64,000 nucleotides of DNA from positions 62,001 through 126,000 of the forward strand of contig CBFDDF010000001.1 of NCBI GenBank assembly GCA_965603495.1. Direction: 5' to 3'. The notes beneath the pieces were generated by a model that ran no database searches, had not been told where the DNA came from, and worked only from the letters and a program-made list of their open reading frames with translations. The position numbers were made by a program, and so were the translations under genes. The DNA is from Thiomicrorhabdus sp965603495 (GTDB lineage Bacteria > Pseudomonadota > Gammaproteobacteria > Thiomicrospirales > Thiomicrospiraceae). Below, piece by piece: positions 7,964-15,960 of the stretch. The first letter of the stretch is position 1; every line of letters starts with the position of its first letter.

Positions 7964-9643
7964 ATGAACCAGACGAATCAAAATATCCCTTCACAAAAAT
8001 ACCATCGTACGCCAACCCCTGAGTTGCCAAATCGTCAGTGGCCCAATAATGTATTAACTAAAGCGCCGATTTGGGTGAGTGTTGATTTGCGTGATGGTAA
8101 TCAAGCCTTAGCTAATCCGATGACGGTTGAGCAAAAACTGGCTTTATGGAAGCAATTGGTGGCGTTGGGCTTTAAGACTATCGAAGTCGGATTCCCTTCT
8201 GCCAGTCAGGTGGAGTTCGATTTTACCCGACGTTTGATTGAAGATAATTTGATTCCAGACGACGTTACTATTCAGGTTTTAGTGCAGGCACGTGAACATT
8301 TGATAAAGCGAACTTATGAATCATTGTCTGGCGTTAAGCAAGCGGTAGTACATGTTTATAACACCACCAGCATTGTGCAGCGTGAGAACGTATTTGAGAA
8401 GACTAAAGATGAAATCAAGGCTATGGCAGTACAAGGTGCGAGATGGGTGCAGGAGTATGCCCTTAAGGCATCCGAAATAAATCCTGATTCAAAGTGGATT
8501 TTCCAATATTCCCCTGAGAGTTTTTCACAAACCGAAACCGATTATGCCGTTGAAGTGTGTCAAGCGGTCATGGATGTCTGGCAACCGACTCCAAATAATA
8601 AATGCATTTTAAATTTACCGGCAACCGTAGAAAGTAGTTCACCGAACCGTTTTGCCGATCAGGTTGAGTACTTTATCAACCATTTGCCAAACCGTGAATC
8701 CGCTTTAATCTCCATTCATACCCATAATGATCGTGGCTGTGCCGTTGCTGCGGCAGAGTTGTCTTTATTGGCGGGGGCAGATCGTATAGAAGGCACCTTG
8801 CTAGGTAATGGTGAACGTACTGGTAATATGGATATTGTCACCTTGGCGATGAACCTTTTCAGTGAAGGTATTGATCCTTTATTGGACTTCTCACAGCCGA
8901 ATGATTGGATTCCTGTGGTTGAAGCGGTCACACAGATTAAAACCCATCCACGTCATCCATGGGTAGGTGAGGTGGTTTATACCGCCTATTCAGGAAGTCA
9001 TCAAGATGCGATTCGTAAGTGCTTAATTAAACAACAACCTGATCAACCTTGGAATGTCGCTTATTTGCCAATTGACCCTAAAGATATTGGCCGAGATTAT
9101 GAAGCGATTATTCGCGTCAACAGCCAATCTGGTAAAGCGGGTTCAGCCTTTGTCTTGGCACAGGAGTATGGTTTAAATCTCCCTAAATGGATTCAATTAG
9201 ACTTTGCACCTATTGCGCAACAGTTGGCCGAAAAGCAAGGCGGTGTTATCAGTCACAAAGAACTTTATTCGGAGTTTGCAAAACACTATCGCTGTGAAGA
9301 CACAGGGATCGTATTGAACCACTATCAGTTAGATAGCGTGGGTGATGTAGAAAAACTGTCACTTGAAGTCAATGGTGAAACTTGGCAAGGTGAAGGCTCG
9401 GGTACCATCAGCGCTTTATGCGATGCTTGGCAGCAACGCACAGGGCAAGTGGTGGATGTCATTGATTATGCAGAGCATGCCATGCACGATGCCCTTAATG
9501 TCAAAGAGGGCAAAAATGCCAAAGCGATGGCCTATGTCTATCTGCAAGTAGGTAACACCAAATCGGTAGGCGTTGCATTAGCGAAGGATTCGGTCAGTGC
9601 GATGATTCTGGCGGTTATAAAAGGGCTAGATTCAGCTTTATAA
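7964..9643 (+). CDS. leuA: 2-isopropylmalate synthase (long, LeuA2-type)
   Basis: A 559-residue enzyme that condenses acetyl-CoA with 2-oxoisovalerate in the first committed step of leucine synthesis. The catalytic DLRDGNQAL motif is at 41-49, and HTHNDRGCA and the GTLLGNGERTGN signature follow in the mid-region. The C-terminal domain is the LeuA dimer/allosteric domain that gives leucine feedback. The protein is of the yeast/actinobacterial long class rather than the E. coli class. A divergent Lrp regulator lies upstream. A 24-nt perfect palindrome lies 35 nt past the stop. The start has an AAGAG-like ribosome-binding site; a 12-codon ORF ends in an ATGA overlap at this start. Confidence 0.95.
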   Translation: MNQTNQNIPSQKYHRTPTPELPNRQWPNNVLTKAPIWVSVDLRDGNQALANPMTVEQKLALWKQLVALGFKTIEVGFPSASQVEFDFTRRLIEDNLIPDDVTIQVLVQAREHLIKRTYESLSGVKQAVVHVYNTTSIVQRENVFEKTKDEIKAMAVQGARWVQEYALKASEINPDSKWIFQYSPESFSQTETDYAVEVCQAVMDVWQPTPNNKCILNLPATVESSSPNRFADQVEYFINHLPNRESALISIHTHNDRGCAVAAAELSLLAGADRIEGTLLGNGERTGNMDIVTLAMNLFSEGIDPLLDFSQPNDWIPVVEAVTQIKTHPRHPWVGEVVYTAYSGSHQDAIRKCLIKQQPDQPWNVAYLPIDPKDIGRDYEAIIRVNSQSGKAGSAFVLAQEYGLNLPKWIQLDFAPIAQQLAEKQGGVISHKELYSEFAKHYRCEDTGIVLNHYQLDSVGDVEKLSLEVNGETWQGEGSGTISALCDAWQQRTGQVVDVIDYAEHAMHDALNVKEGKNAKAMAYVYLQVGNTKSVGVALAKDSVSAMILAVIKGLDSAL

Positions 9644-9678
9644 TATATATATCACAGCATCGTTATGTGTTTAAAATT

Positions 9679-9702
9679 TAAGTGACCAGGCCTGGTCACT
9701 TA
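9679..9702. repeat. ACCAGGCCTGGT palindrome, long intergenic copy
   Basis: A perfect 24-nt palindrome with core ACCAGGCCTGGT at 9685-9696, extended by GTG/CAC and AT-rich arms. It lies just past leuA. It is not followed by a T-run, so it is not a standard terminator. Confidence 0.8.
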
Positions 9703-9768
9703 TAATAAATAATCAACGATTGATTAATTCTTCATAACAGTTCATAAGTATCTATAGGGTTGCATTGT

Positions 9769-10377
9769 ATGTATTTGAAAATATCTGATATCAGTACAGC
9801 AGAGCTTTATCCTTTGTTAGTTGAGGGAATCATTCCTCGCCCAATTGCTTGGATCAGTACTCAAAGTTCAGCTGGCGTTGAAAATCTTGCACCCTACTCA
9901 TTTTTTACCGTTGCTAGTTGTAATCCACCTGTTTTGGCCATAACCCATATCAATCAATCTAATCAACAAGCTAAAGATACATTGGTTAATTTGCAACAAA
10001 CACAAGAGTGTGTCGTTAATGTGGTTAGTGCGAATCAGGCCGAAGAGATGAATGGCTCTTGTGCTGCTTATCCCGCAGAAGTCAGTGAGTTTAGTGCGCT
10101 TGGTATTGAGTCTATTCGTAGTGAAAATGTGGTTTCTTTGAGTGTCAAGAATTCTAAAGTACGTTATGAATGTCGTTTACGCGAAGCCATTTCTATCTCC
10201 GATTTACCTGCAGGCGGGGTATTGATTTTATTGGATATCATCGGGGTTTATATTGATGAAATGGTTTATAAAGAAGGGCATATCAATGCGAATTTATTAA
10301 ATGCCATTGGTAAGTTAGGCGGTAATGATTACGCAACGACAGCGGATCAATTTAGTTTGCAGCGCCCAGTTTTGTAA
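9769..10377 (+). CDS. Flavin reductase-like domain protein (FMN-binding split barrel)
   Basis: A 202-residue soluble protein. The opening LYPLLVEGIIPRPIAWISTQ, then NLAPYSFFTVASCNPPVLAI and DTLVNLQQTQECVVNVVS, are the characteristic motifs of the flavin-reductase-like split-barrel family, which binds FMN and reduces flavin or other small substrates. The ATG at 9769 is preferred to a TTG at 9760 because an AGGG ribosome-binding site (9756-9759) lies at suitable spacing. It is a single-gene unit flanked on both sides by copies of the ACCAGGCCTGGT palindrome. The exact electron acceptor is unknown. Confidence 0.85.
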   Translation: MYLKISDISTAELYPLLVEGIIPRPIAWISTQSSAGVENLAPYSFFTVASCNPPVLAITHINQSNQQAKDTLVNLQQTQECVVNVVSANQAEEMNGSCAAYPAEVSEFSALGIESIRSENVVSLSVKNSKVRYECRLREAISISDLPAGGVLILLDIIGVYIDEMVYKEGHINANLLNAIGKLGGNDYATTADQFSLQRPVL

Positions 10378-10404
10378 ATACACAGACTAAATTCTGACTA
10401 ATAA

Positions 10405-10420
10405 TGACCAGGCCTGGTCA
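10405..10420. repeat. ACCAGGCCTGGT palindrome, intergenic copy
   Basis: The 16-nt palindrome TGACCAGGCCTGGTCA lies 27 nt past the flavin-reductase gene and 21 nt before a parS-like site. Confidence 0.8.
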
Positions 10421-10440
10421 ATTGGTAAAATGAGTATTTA

Positions 10441-10456
10441 GGTTTCACGTGAAACA
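10441..10456. promoter_or_regulatory. parS: parS-like ParB-binding site (one mismatch)
   Basis: GGTTTCACGTGAAACA differs from the bacterial parS consensus TGTTTCACGTGAAACA only at the first base. It is intergenic, directly beside a terminator hairpin. Confidence 0.65.
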
Positions 10457-10493
10457 AAAAATCCGCCTTTTGAACTGCAAAAGGCGGATTTTT
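10457..10493. terminator. Bidirectional rho-independent terminator
   Basis: A 15-bp perfect stem (AAAAATCCGCCTTTT pairing with AAAAGGCGGATTTTT) with a 7-nt loop. It lies between the convergent flavin-reductase and rhodanese genes and can serve both. Confidence 0.9.
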
Positions 10494-10516
10494 ACTAACA
10501 AATATTAATTAACTGA

Positions 10517-11110
10517 TTAGTTAACGAAATACGCTTGCTCAGCATCTACTTTGTAAGTCCAAGGCTGACCAGAGTTTTTCCAACCATTTTTAAGACGGAA
10601 ACCTTTTTTGTCGCCTTCTTTAGTTTTACCACCTTCAAAACCATCCGTCATAATGTAGACATTTTTGTAACCGTATTGATCAAGCATTTTTGCTGCAGGT
10701 TGTGCACGTGAAGAACCTGAACGACACATTAGAACGTAAGTAGAGTTTTCATCTGCACCCAGCACAGCTGCTTTTTCTTCTAATTCAGAAACAAACTTTG
10801 TATTACCAACAGACTTATAACGAGGTTTTTTAGCATCCATTTCATTGTAAACAAATGTTACAGATGGAATCATTATCTGTGCTGCATGTGTATGGCCGAC
10901 AAACTGCCACTCTTCCGGAGTACGAACATCAACCAAGATAACCTTTGAATCACTTTTCATCATTTCAGCAGTTTCTTTAGCATCCACGTAAAGACCTTGA
11001 GGTGTTTGTTTTTTTGGATCTGTAGGTGCTGGAGATGCACTCGCCATAGATGAGACCATCATGCCTGAAACAGTTGCTGTAGCTAACCAAACTAAAGTTT
11101 GTTTTTTCAT
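10517..11110 (-). CDS. Periplasmic rhodanese-domain sulfurtransferase
   Basis: A 197-residue protein with a signal peptide (about 1-26, cleavage near ASA-SPAP) and one rhodanese domain. VILVDVRTPEEWQFVGH gives the N-terminal signature, and MCRSGSSR supplies the active-site loop with catalytic Cys129. The six-residue active loop fits a thiosulfate or persulfide sulfurtransferase. Export to the periplasm and the setting in a probable sulfur oxidiser suggest handling of sulfane sulfur or thiosulfate outside the cytoplasm, which is an inference. The gene is monocistronic, with a strong terminator downstream and a 210-bp spacer from the next gene. Confidence 0.88.
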   Translation of the reverse strand: MKKQTLVWLATATVSGMMVSSMASASPAPTDPKKQTPQGLYVDAKETAEMMKSDSKVILVDVRTPEEWQFVGHTHAAQIMIPSVTFVYNEMDAKKPRYKSVGNTKFVSELEEKAAVLGADENSTYVLMCRSGSSRAQPAAKMLDQYGYKNVYIMTDGFEGGKTKEGDKKGFRLKNGWKNSGQPWTYKVDAEQAYFVN

Positions 11111-11321
11111 TATTTATATCCTTAGAATTTTAAATTTTCATACGTATTAAACCATATTATTAATATGTGATATATGGTTTACTGATGATTTGACATTAAA
11201 TAATTCTATATATGTAGTAAAAACACTTATTAGTTAAATAAACAGTGATAAATTCTATTACGGTGATTTTAATAGCGTTAATATAAAGTCATTCCTATAA
11301 ACAGTAACAGGCTGATTCAAG

Positions 11322-13124
11322 ATGTTCGTCAATACACAAATTATCATTCGTATCCTTGCTGTCTTAACTATTTTATATAGCTCTTTTGCATTTGCTGAGT
11401 CTTTAAATACGCAGTCATTAGACTGGTTCACTATGTTTATGTGGTTAGCTGGTGGCCTGGCTTTGTTCTTATTTGGCATGGAACAAATGGTTAAAGGTTT
11501 ATTGGTGCTTGCCGGCGATAAAATGAAAAATCTGCTGGGCAAGTTAACCACCAACCGGGTTATGGGTGCGATTACAGGCGCAGGGGTCACTGCGGTGATA
11601 CAGTCCTCATCTGTGACCAGTGTGTTGGTGGTAGGCTTTGTTTCAGCTGGATTGATGACGGTTGGGCAAGCGGCTGGAGTAATTATGGGTGCAAACCTAG
11701 GGACAACCATGACGGCGCAAATTGTGGCTTTTAAGGTTACTCATTTTGCTTTACTGATGGTTGCAGCCGGATTTATCATTCAATTTATCGCTAAGTTACG
11801 CAAGAAAAAAGCCATTGGCGATTTGATTATGGGCTTAGGGTTGATATTTTTTGGCATGAATATCATGAGTGAAGGTATGGAGCCTTTAAAAACCTATCAA
11901 CCGTTTTTAGATTTGATGATAGAGATGCAGAATCCTTTCTTGGGCATATTGGTCGGTTTGGTTTTTACAGCGTTAGTGCAGTCATCATCCGCTACGATTG
12001 CCATTGTCATTGTTATGGCAAGTAATGGATTTTTAACCCTTCCTGCCGGGATTGCCTTGTCTTTAGGCGCGGATGTTGGCACCACCGTTACTGCGATGCT
12101 GGCGACCATTGGAAAGTCTCGAGAAGCATTGCGAACTGCGATGATTCATGTGCAATTCAATGTCTTAGGCGTGTTGATTTGGCTACCCTTTATTCCAGAA
12201 TTAAGCAGTTTGGCCATCTATATTTCAGCGCATGATGTGTTGAGTGGTCAGACAATGGCTTTGTTGGCTGAAAACACCCCTCGTGAAATAGCCAATGCAA
12301 ATACGCTTTTCAAACTAACAGCCTTGATTTTGTTTTTGCCGATGATCCCACTATTTTTATGGAGTGTTTATAAAGCTTTCCCATTATTGCCAGACGAAAA
12401 AGGTATTGGTGAATTTCAATCTGAATTCCTAGATAAAGCGTTACTAGGGACACCAACACTTGCAATGAAAGCAGTCAATTTAGAGTTGGAGCACTATCAA
12501 AAACAAGTTGGGCTTTTCTATAAGCGGCTGATCTCAATGATTGCAAATCCTAATATTGATCGGTTGGCACGAGAGGATATGACCCTGCAGCGGTTAAGAT
12601 CATACCAAGGGCAGATACTCAGTTATTTAGGTCAAGCAGGACAATTAGAGTTGACTCCAGAAGAGCAGCTAGAATATATGAAGCTTATGAATGTGGCCAA
12701 TAATTTGGAATCAATGTTAGAGGCTATTCATTCCAATTTACAACAAGTTTTACATGAGATGATTCAAGAAAATATTAAGCCAAGTGAAACCATGCTGAAT
12801 CTGGTTGGGCAACTGACGTCAGAGGTAGGTAAGTCTATGGAGAATGCTCTCCATAGTATTTATGCAAAAGACAATGAGTCGGCGTTGTCGGTCTTGGCGA
12901 TTAAGCAAACCATTGATCATCTGATTCAAGAGGCATTAACCCATCAGGTGAAACGTTTTAAACCCGATGCAGAACGATTAAAAGTATTTCGTTATGAAAT
13001 GCAATTAGTCGATGGTTTTAAACAGTTACATACTTTATCAAAACGAATTGCACGCTTACAGTTAGCGAGTCTTGGTGAAGATAACAATCTGGTACAAAAT
13101 TCTGAATCCAAACCAGTTGTGTAG
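11322..13124 (+). CDS. Na+/Pi cotransporter family protein (NptA/YjbB type)
   Basis: A 600-residue membrane protein. An N-terminal hydrophobic leader is followed by the two inverted Na/Pi-cotransporter repeats, marked by QSSSVTSVLVVGFVSAG and QSSSATIAIVIVMAS. These QSSS loops form the sodium and phosphate sites. The region from about 370 to the end is a soluble helical domain of PhoU-like character (ESMLEAIHSNLQQVLHEMI, VDGFKQLHTLSKRIARLQL), as in E. coli YjbB. In bacteria such proteins can import or export phosphate. The gene is alone, with no pst or pho genes nearby. Confidence 0.9.
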   Translation: MFVNTQIIIRILAVLTILYSSFAFAESLNTQSLDWFTMFMWLAGGLALFLFGMEQMVKGLLVLAGDKMKNLLGKLTTNRVMGAITGAGVTAVIQSSSVTSVLVVGFVSAGLMTVGQAAGVIMGANLGTTMTAQIVAFKVTHFALLMVAAGFIIQFIAKLRKKKAIGDLIMGLGLIFFGMNIMSEGMEPLKTYQPFLDLMIEMQNPFLGILVGLVFTALVQSSSATIAIVIVMASNGFLTLPAGIALSLGADVGTTVTAMLATIGKSREALRTAMIHVQFNVLGVLIWLPFIPELSSLAIYISAHDVLSGQTMALLAENTPREIANANTLFKLTALILFLPMIPLFLWSVYKAFPLLPDEKGIGEFQSEFLDKALLGTPTLAMKAVNLELEHYQKQVGLFYKRLISMIANPNIDRLAREDMTLQRLRSYQGQILSYLGQAGQLELTPEEQLEYMKLMNVANNLESMLEAIHSNLQQVLHEMIQENIKPSETMLNLVGQLTSEVGKSMENALHSIYAKDNESALSVLAIKQTIDHLIQEALTHQVKRFKPDAERLKVFRYEMQLVDGFKQLHTLSKRIARLQLASLGEDNNLVQNSESKPVV

Positions 13125-13283
13125 TCAAACGGCCTTTTAAGTTATTAAACAACCATATTGGTATTTATTCGTCTAACAATGACTGGCAATACATTTTTTT
13201 GGTAAGGTTGAAGTAAAATCGACTTCTAAATAGCGCTCTTTAAGCGGATTATTTTTACTGTGCAAGGTCAGTGGTAGGGTAAA

Positions 13284-13306
13284 CGTTATTAAGCCGCTTA
13301 ATAACG
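13284..13306. promoter_or_regulatory. Inverted repeat, possible operator
   Basis: CGTTATTAAGC and GCTTAATAACG form an 11-bp perfect inverted repeat around a single C. The one-base centre makes a hairpin unlikely, so a dimeric protein site is more plausible. A related half-site (AAGCGGATTATT) lies near 13242. Confidence 0.4.
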
Positions 13307-13386
13307 GTTTAATTCGTCTTTTTCTAAAATTTGTGGTGATTTTTATAAATTATTCACATCTACAGTGCTGTATTTTAAATTTTGAA

Positions 13387-13440
13387 ATTCAGGCCCCCTG
13401 GTTTTTGTTATAATTCAGCCCCCCCCTAGTTTTTGTTATA
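13387..13440 (+). repeat. C-rich imperfect tandem direct repeat (2 units)
   Basis: Two adjacent units of 26 and 28 nt, each starting ATTCAG, running through a C-tract (GGCCCCCTGG in the first, C8 in the second) and ending TTTTTGTTATA. The difference in length lies in the C-tract, so it may be slippage-prone. Confidence 0.6.
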
Positions 13441-13469
13441 TTTCTGTTGAGTACTCCATAGAATATTCT

Positions 13470-13485
13470 GGCTCCACGTGGAACT
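13470..13485. promoter_or_regulatory. parS-related palindrome (degenerate)
   Basis: GGCTCCACGTGGAACT keeps the CCACGTGG centre of parS variants but deviates at the outer bases. It lies about 90 nt upstream of the diguanylate cyclase start and could be a weak ParB site or an unrelated CACGTG element. Confidence 0.3.
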
Positions 13486-13574
13486 AAATGTTTACATAAA
13501 ACATACTCGTGAAGTTTATCTTCATAATATAGGCCCGATAACGACAGACAAAAAAATATTTTGGATAATTACCT

Positions 13575-15443
13575 GTGAAAATTTTATTACGCTATAAACT
13601 ATTAATTGCTTTTGGATTGCTGGTCATGGCGTTTTTACAATTTAATTTTCTGCCCAGTCTTAAGAATATTGAAAATCAGTTTTTAGAAACTGTTTATCAA
13701 CAAGAAGCTCATAGAATACAGTTAGACATAGAAGAACAGATTGCCGCCAAACAACAAGTCACTTTAGTACTGGCCATTGGTATAGCTGCGACACTTTCTA
13801 ATAATTATGATCTCCCATTTTCGAACTTACCGGTGGAACAGAAACTTCTTGTTCCTGAAAACTTTGAAAAAGTGATTGCCAAATTAACCAAATTCACCAA
13901 TTTTAAAAATCTTTGGTTTCGGTTAATGGATGAAAATGGCCATTCAGTTTATCAATCTTGGTCGCCCCTTAAAAACCACTTACAAGTGTCCCTTTCTGAG
14001 TTTTCTCATCGAAAAAAACACCCTAAACCACAGGTAAGTATCTCCAGCGGAAAGTTTAATCTATCGATTAGAACCCTGGTTCCAGTTCTTCATAATGAGA
14101 CCCTACTAGGTTATGTTGAGCTGATGAGTCATTTCAATTCCATCCAAAAAAAGCTTGAGGTGGCTAATATTGATAGTTTAGTAATTGCTTCGCCTGAGCA
14201 AACGCTCAAAATAACCTCCCCATTTAGTCACAAGACACTACATGGACTTTATATCTCCAATTTGAATCCAAATCAGAGTCTTTTAGACCAAATCAGGTCA
14301 GATGATCTGGCGAGTTGGATTGGTACTGATAAAGATTATTGGTTGTGGAATGGATTATTTGTCGTGCGTCACCCTCTAAAGGCGCTAGATGGACAGGTGC
14401 ATGGCTGGTTATTTGCCTTTAAACCCAAGGCAGATATTGTCGTTTACAATGAATTAAATGCACTGGTTGCTAAACAAAGCAAGTTAGAGATGGCTCGAAA
14501 TACGTTCATAACTACACTGTTTTTTATCGCCTTAGCTTTCTATTTCTATCGACAAAAACGTTATTATCATAATGTCATCGATGTAGAGAAGGAGATGGTT
14601 ATTATTGCGGATACCGCGGGGCTTATTTATGCTAATAAAGCTTTCTTTAAAGTCTTTAAGCCCTTCTCTAATTTACGTGCTTTTAGCCAAAAACACGATT
14701 GTATTTGTGAGTTTTTTGTACCCAAGGATGGCTACCTACAATGCAATATCGGCGGATTAAACTGGTTAGAGTACCTTGCTAAAAACTCGAACAAACAGCA
14801 TAAAGTTAAGATCGATTATAATGGTAAAGTACGAGTCTATGATGTACGTGCTAGCTTAATGCCAGGATTCGAAAATCGTTTCGTCGCAGTTTTTAATAAT
14901 ATTACCTTGACGGAAAAACTGCATCATGAGCTGCGTCAAAAAGCATTGATGGATTCGTTAACTCGTATAGGCAATCATCGCCACTTTAAAGACAACCTAA
15001 AGCGCGATATTAAGCACTCTAACCGTTATCATATCCCCTTCAGTATGATAATGTTTGATATAGATCACTTTAAAATGATAAACGATACCTATGGTCATGA
15101 TGTAGGTGATTCTGTTCTGCGCCGAGTAGCTAAGGTTATCAAGGCATTACTGAGAGAGGACGATGAATTCTATCGAATAGGTGGTGAGGAATTTGCCATT
15201 TTGCTGATGCATCAATCCGAGGCTAATGCGGTTTTATTGGCGGAAAAAATCAGAATAGAAATTGAAAACACAGACTTCTCACCAGTGAAAAGTCTGACGA
15301 TCAGTTTGGGTGCAGCACAGTATAAAGAGCAATCAAGACAAGAATTTTTCAAACAGACTGATAATGCTCTTTATCGAGCGAAAAATGCCGGGCGTAACCA
15401 AACCCAAACACCTCTAGTGGAAGTTATTTCCCCTGTACCGTAA
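13575..15443 (+). CDS. Membrane sensor diguanylate cyclase (GGDEF)
   Basis: A 622-residue protein with a GTG start. A first TM (about 7-27) and a second (about 308-326) bracket a roughly 280-residue periplasmic sensor region that looks Cache-like. A PAS-like cytoplasmic linker (about 335-450) follows, then a C-terminal GGDEF domain. The active motif is GGEEF (about 536-540), and an inhibitory I-site RxxD (REDD) lies five residues before it, so product feedback is expected. It makes c-di-GMP from two GTP. The 3' end overlaps the convergent yjbQ-like gene by 20 bp. The periplasmic ligand is unknown. Confidence 0.9.
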   Translation: MKILLRYKLLIAFGLLVMAFLQFNFLPSLKNIENQFLETVYQQEAHRIQLDIEEQIAAKQQVTLVLAIGIAATLSNNYDLPFSNLPVEQKLLVPENFEKVIAKLTKFTNFKNLWFRLMDENGHSVYQSWSPLKNHLQVSLSEFSHRKKHPKPQVSISSGKFNLSIRTLVPVLHNETLLGYVELMSHFNSIQKKLEVANIDSLVIASPEQTLKITSPFSHKTLHGLYISNLNPNQSLLDQIRSDDLASWIGTDKDYWLWNGLFVVRHPLKALDGQVHGWLFAFKPKADIVVYNELNALVAKQSKLEMARNTFITTLFFIALAFYFYRQKRYYHNVIDVEKEMVIIADTAGLIYANKAFFKVFKPFSNLRAFSQKHDCICEFFVPKDGYLQCNIGGLNWLEYLAKNSNKQHKVKIDYNGKVRVYDVRASLMPGFENRFVAVFNNITLTEKLHHELRQKALMDSLTRIGNHRHFKDNLKRDIKHSNRYHIPFSMIMFDIDHFKMINDTYGHDVGDSVLRRVAKVIKALLREDDEFYRIGGEEFAILLMHQSEANAVLLAEKIRIEIENTDFSPVKSLTISLGAAQYKEQSRQEFFKQTDNALYRAKNAGRNQTQTPLVEVISPVP

Positions 15444-15843
15444 TTACAATATTTCTATCAAAACGACCAGTTCGATGTTCATATAAAAACAAGCCTTGCC
15501 ATATACCTAAATTGAGCTTGCCAAGGGTTACTGGAATCGTTTGACTTATATCGGTAATCATACAGCGAATATGACCGCTCATATCATCGTCGCCTTCGTC
15601 GTTATGTTGATAGTTTTCATCTCCATCTAAAACCGTCTTTTGCAACCAATATTCAATGTCTTGTCTCACCGTAAGATCGGCATTTTCAGTGATAATCAAC
15701 GAGGCTGAAGTGTGTTGGATAAACACATGACATATCCCCGATTGAATCCCGGACTCTATGACGAGTCTATTAATTTTGTCTGTGATATTGTAAGTACCCC
15801 TATTTGGGCTCTGTAAAACTATTTCTGACTGAAAGTGTTTCAT
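15424..15843 (-). CDS. YjbQ / UPF0047 family protein (secondary thiamine-phosphate synthase type)
   Basis: A 139-residue protein that matches the YjbQ family along its whole length. FIQHTSASLIITENAD, then DDDMSGHIRCMI and GIWQGLFLYEHR, carry the conserved histidines and acidic residues that form the trimeric metal site. E. coli YjbQ has weak thiamine-phosphate synthase activity, but the real role of the family is unsettled. The gene is monocistronic and its last 20 bp overlap the end of the convergent diguanylate cyclase gene. Confidence 0.9.
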   Translation of the reverse strand: MKHFQSEIVLQSPNRGTYNITDKINRLVIESGIQSGICHVFIQHTSASLIITENADLTVRQDIEYWLQKTVLDGDENYQHNDEGDDDMSGHIRCMITDISQTIPVTLGKLNLGIWQGLFLYEHRTGRFDRNIVITVQGK

Positions 15844-15960
15844 TAATACTGTTCCTCATTGCGCTATAATAAATACATTCTAAATCAATTACGTTTAAAG
15901 AAATTTCAAATCATTTTAGATTTATATTCCATTCAAAAAGAGTAAAAATAAGAAATACAT

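Larger units (their letters stand above)
13125..13574. other. 450-bp intergenic region with several small repeats
   Basis: No convincing gene is seen. The spacer separates the phosphate transporter from a diguanylate cyclase read in the same direction. It contains an odd 23-nt inverted repeat (13284-13306), a C-rich tandem direct repeat (13387-13440) and a parS-related CACGTG palindrome (13470-13485). This density of small elements is higher than in other spacers here and may reflect regulation of the cyclase gene. Confidence 0.6.

Noticed and set aside
7929..7967. 12-codon ORF ending in an ATGA overlap with leuA, considered as a leucine leader peptide
   Set aside because: It has only one leucine codon and there is no attenuator hairpin between it and leuA.
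9679..9702. ACCAGGCCTGGT palindrome simply as a family of transcription terminators
   Set aside because: Only the copy at 6048 has a T-run; one lies after a complete terminator, and about half lie inside genes.
11258..11710. 150-codon open frame antisense to the Na/Pi cotransporter
   Set aside because: It mirrors the conserved QSSS-rich strand of the real gene and has no ribosome-binding site or family pattern.
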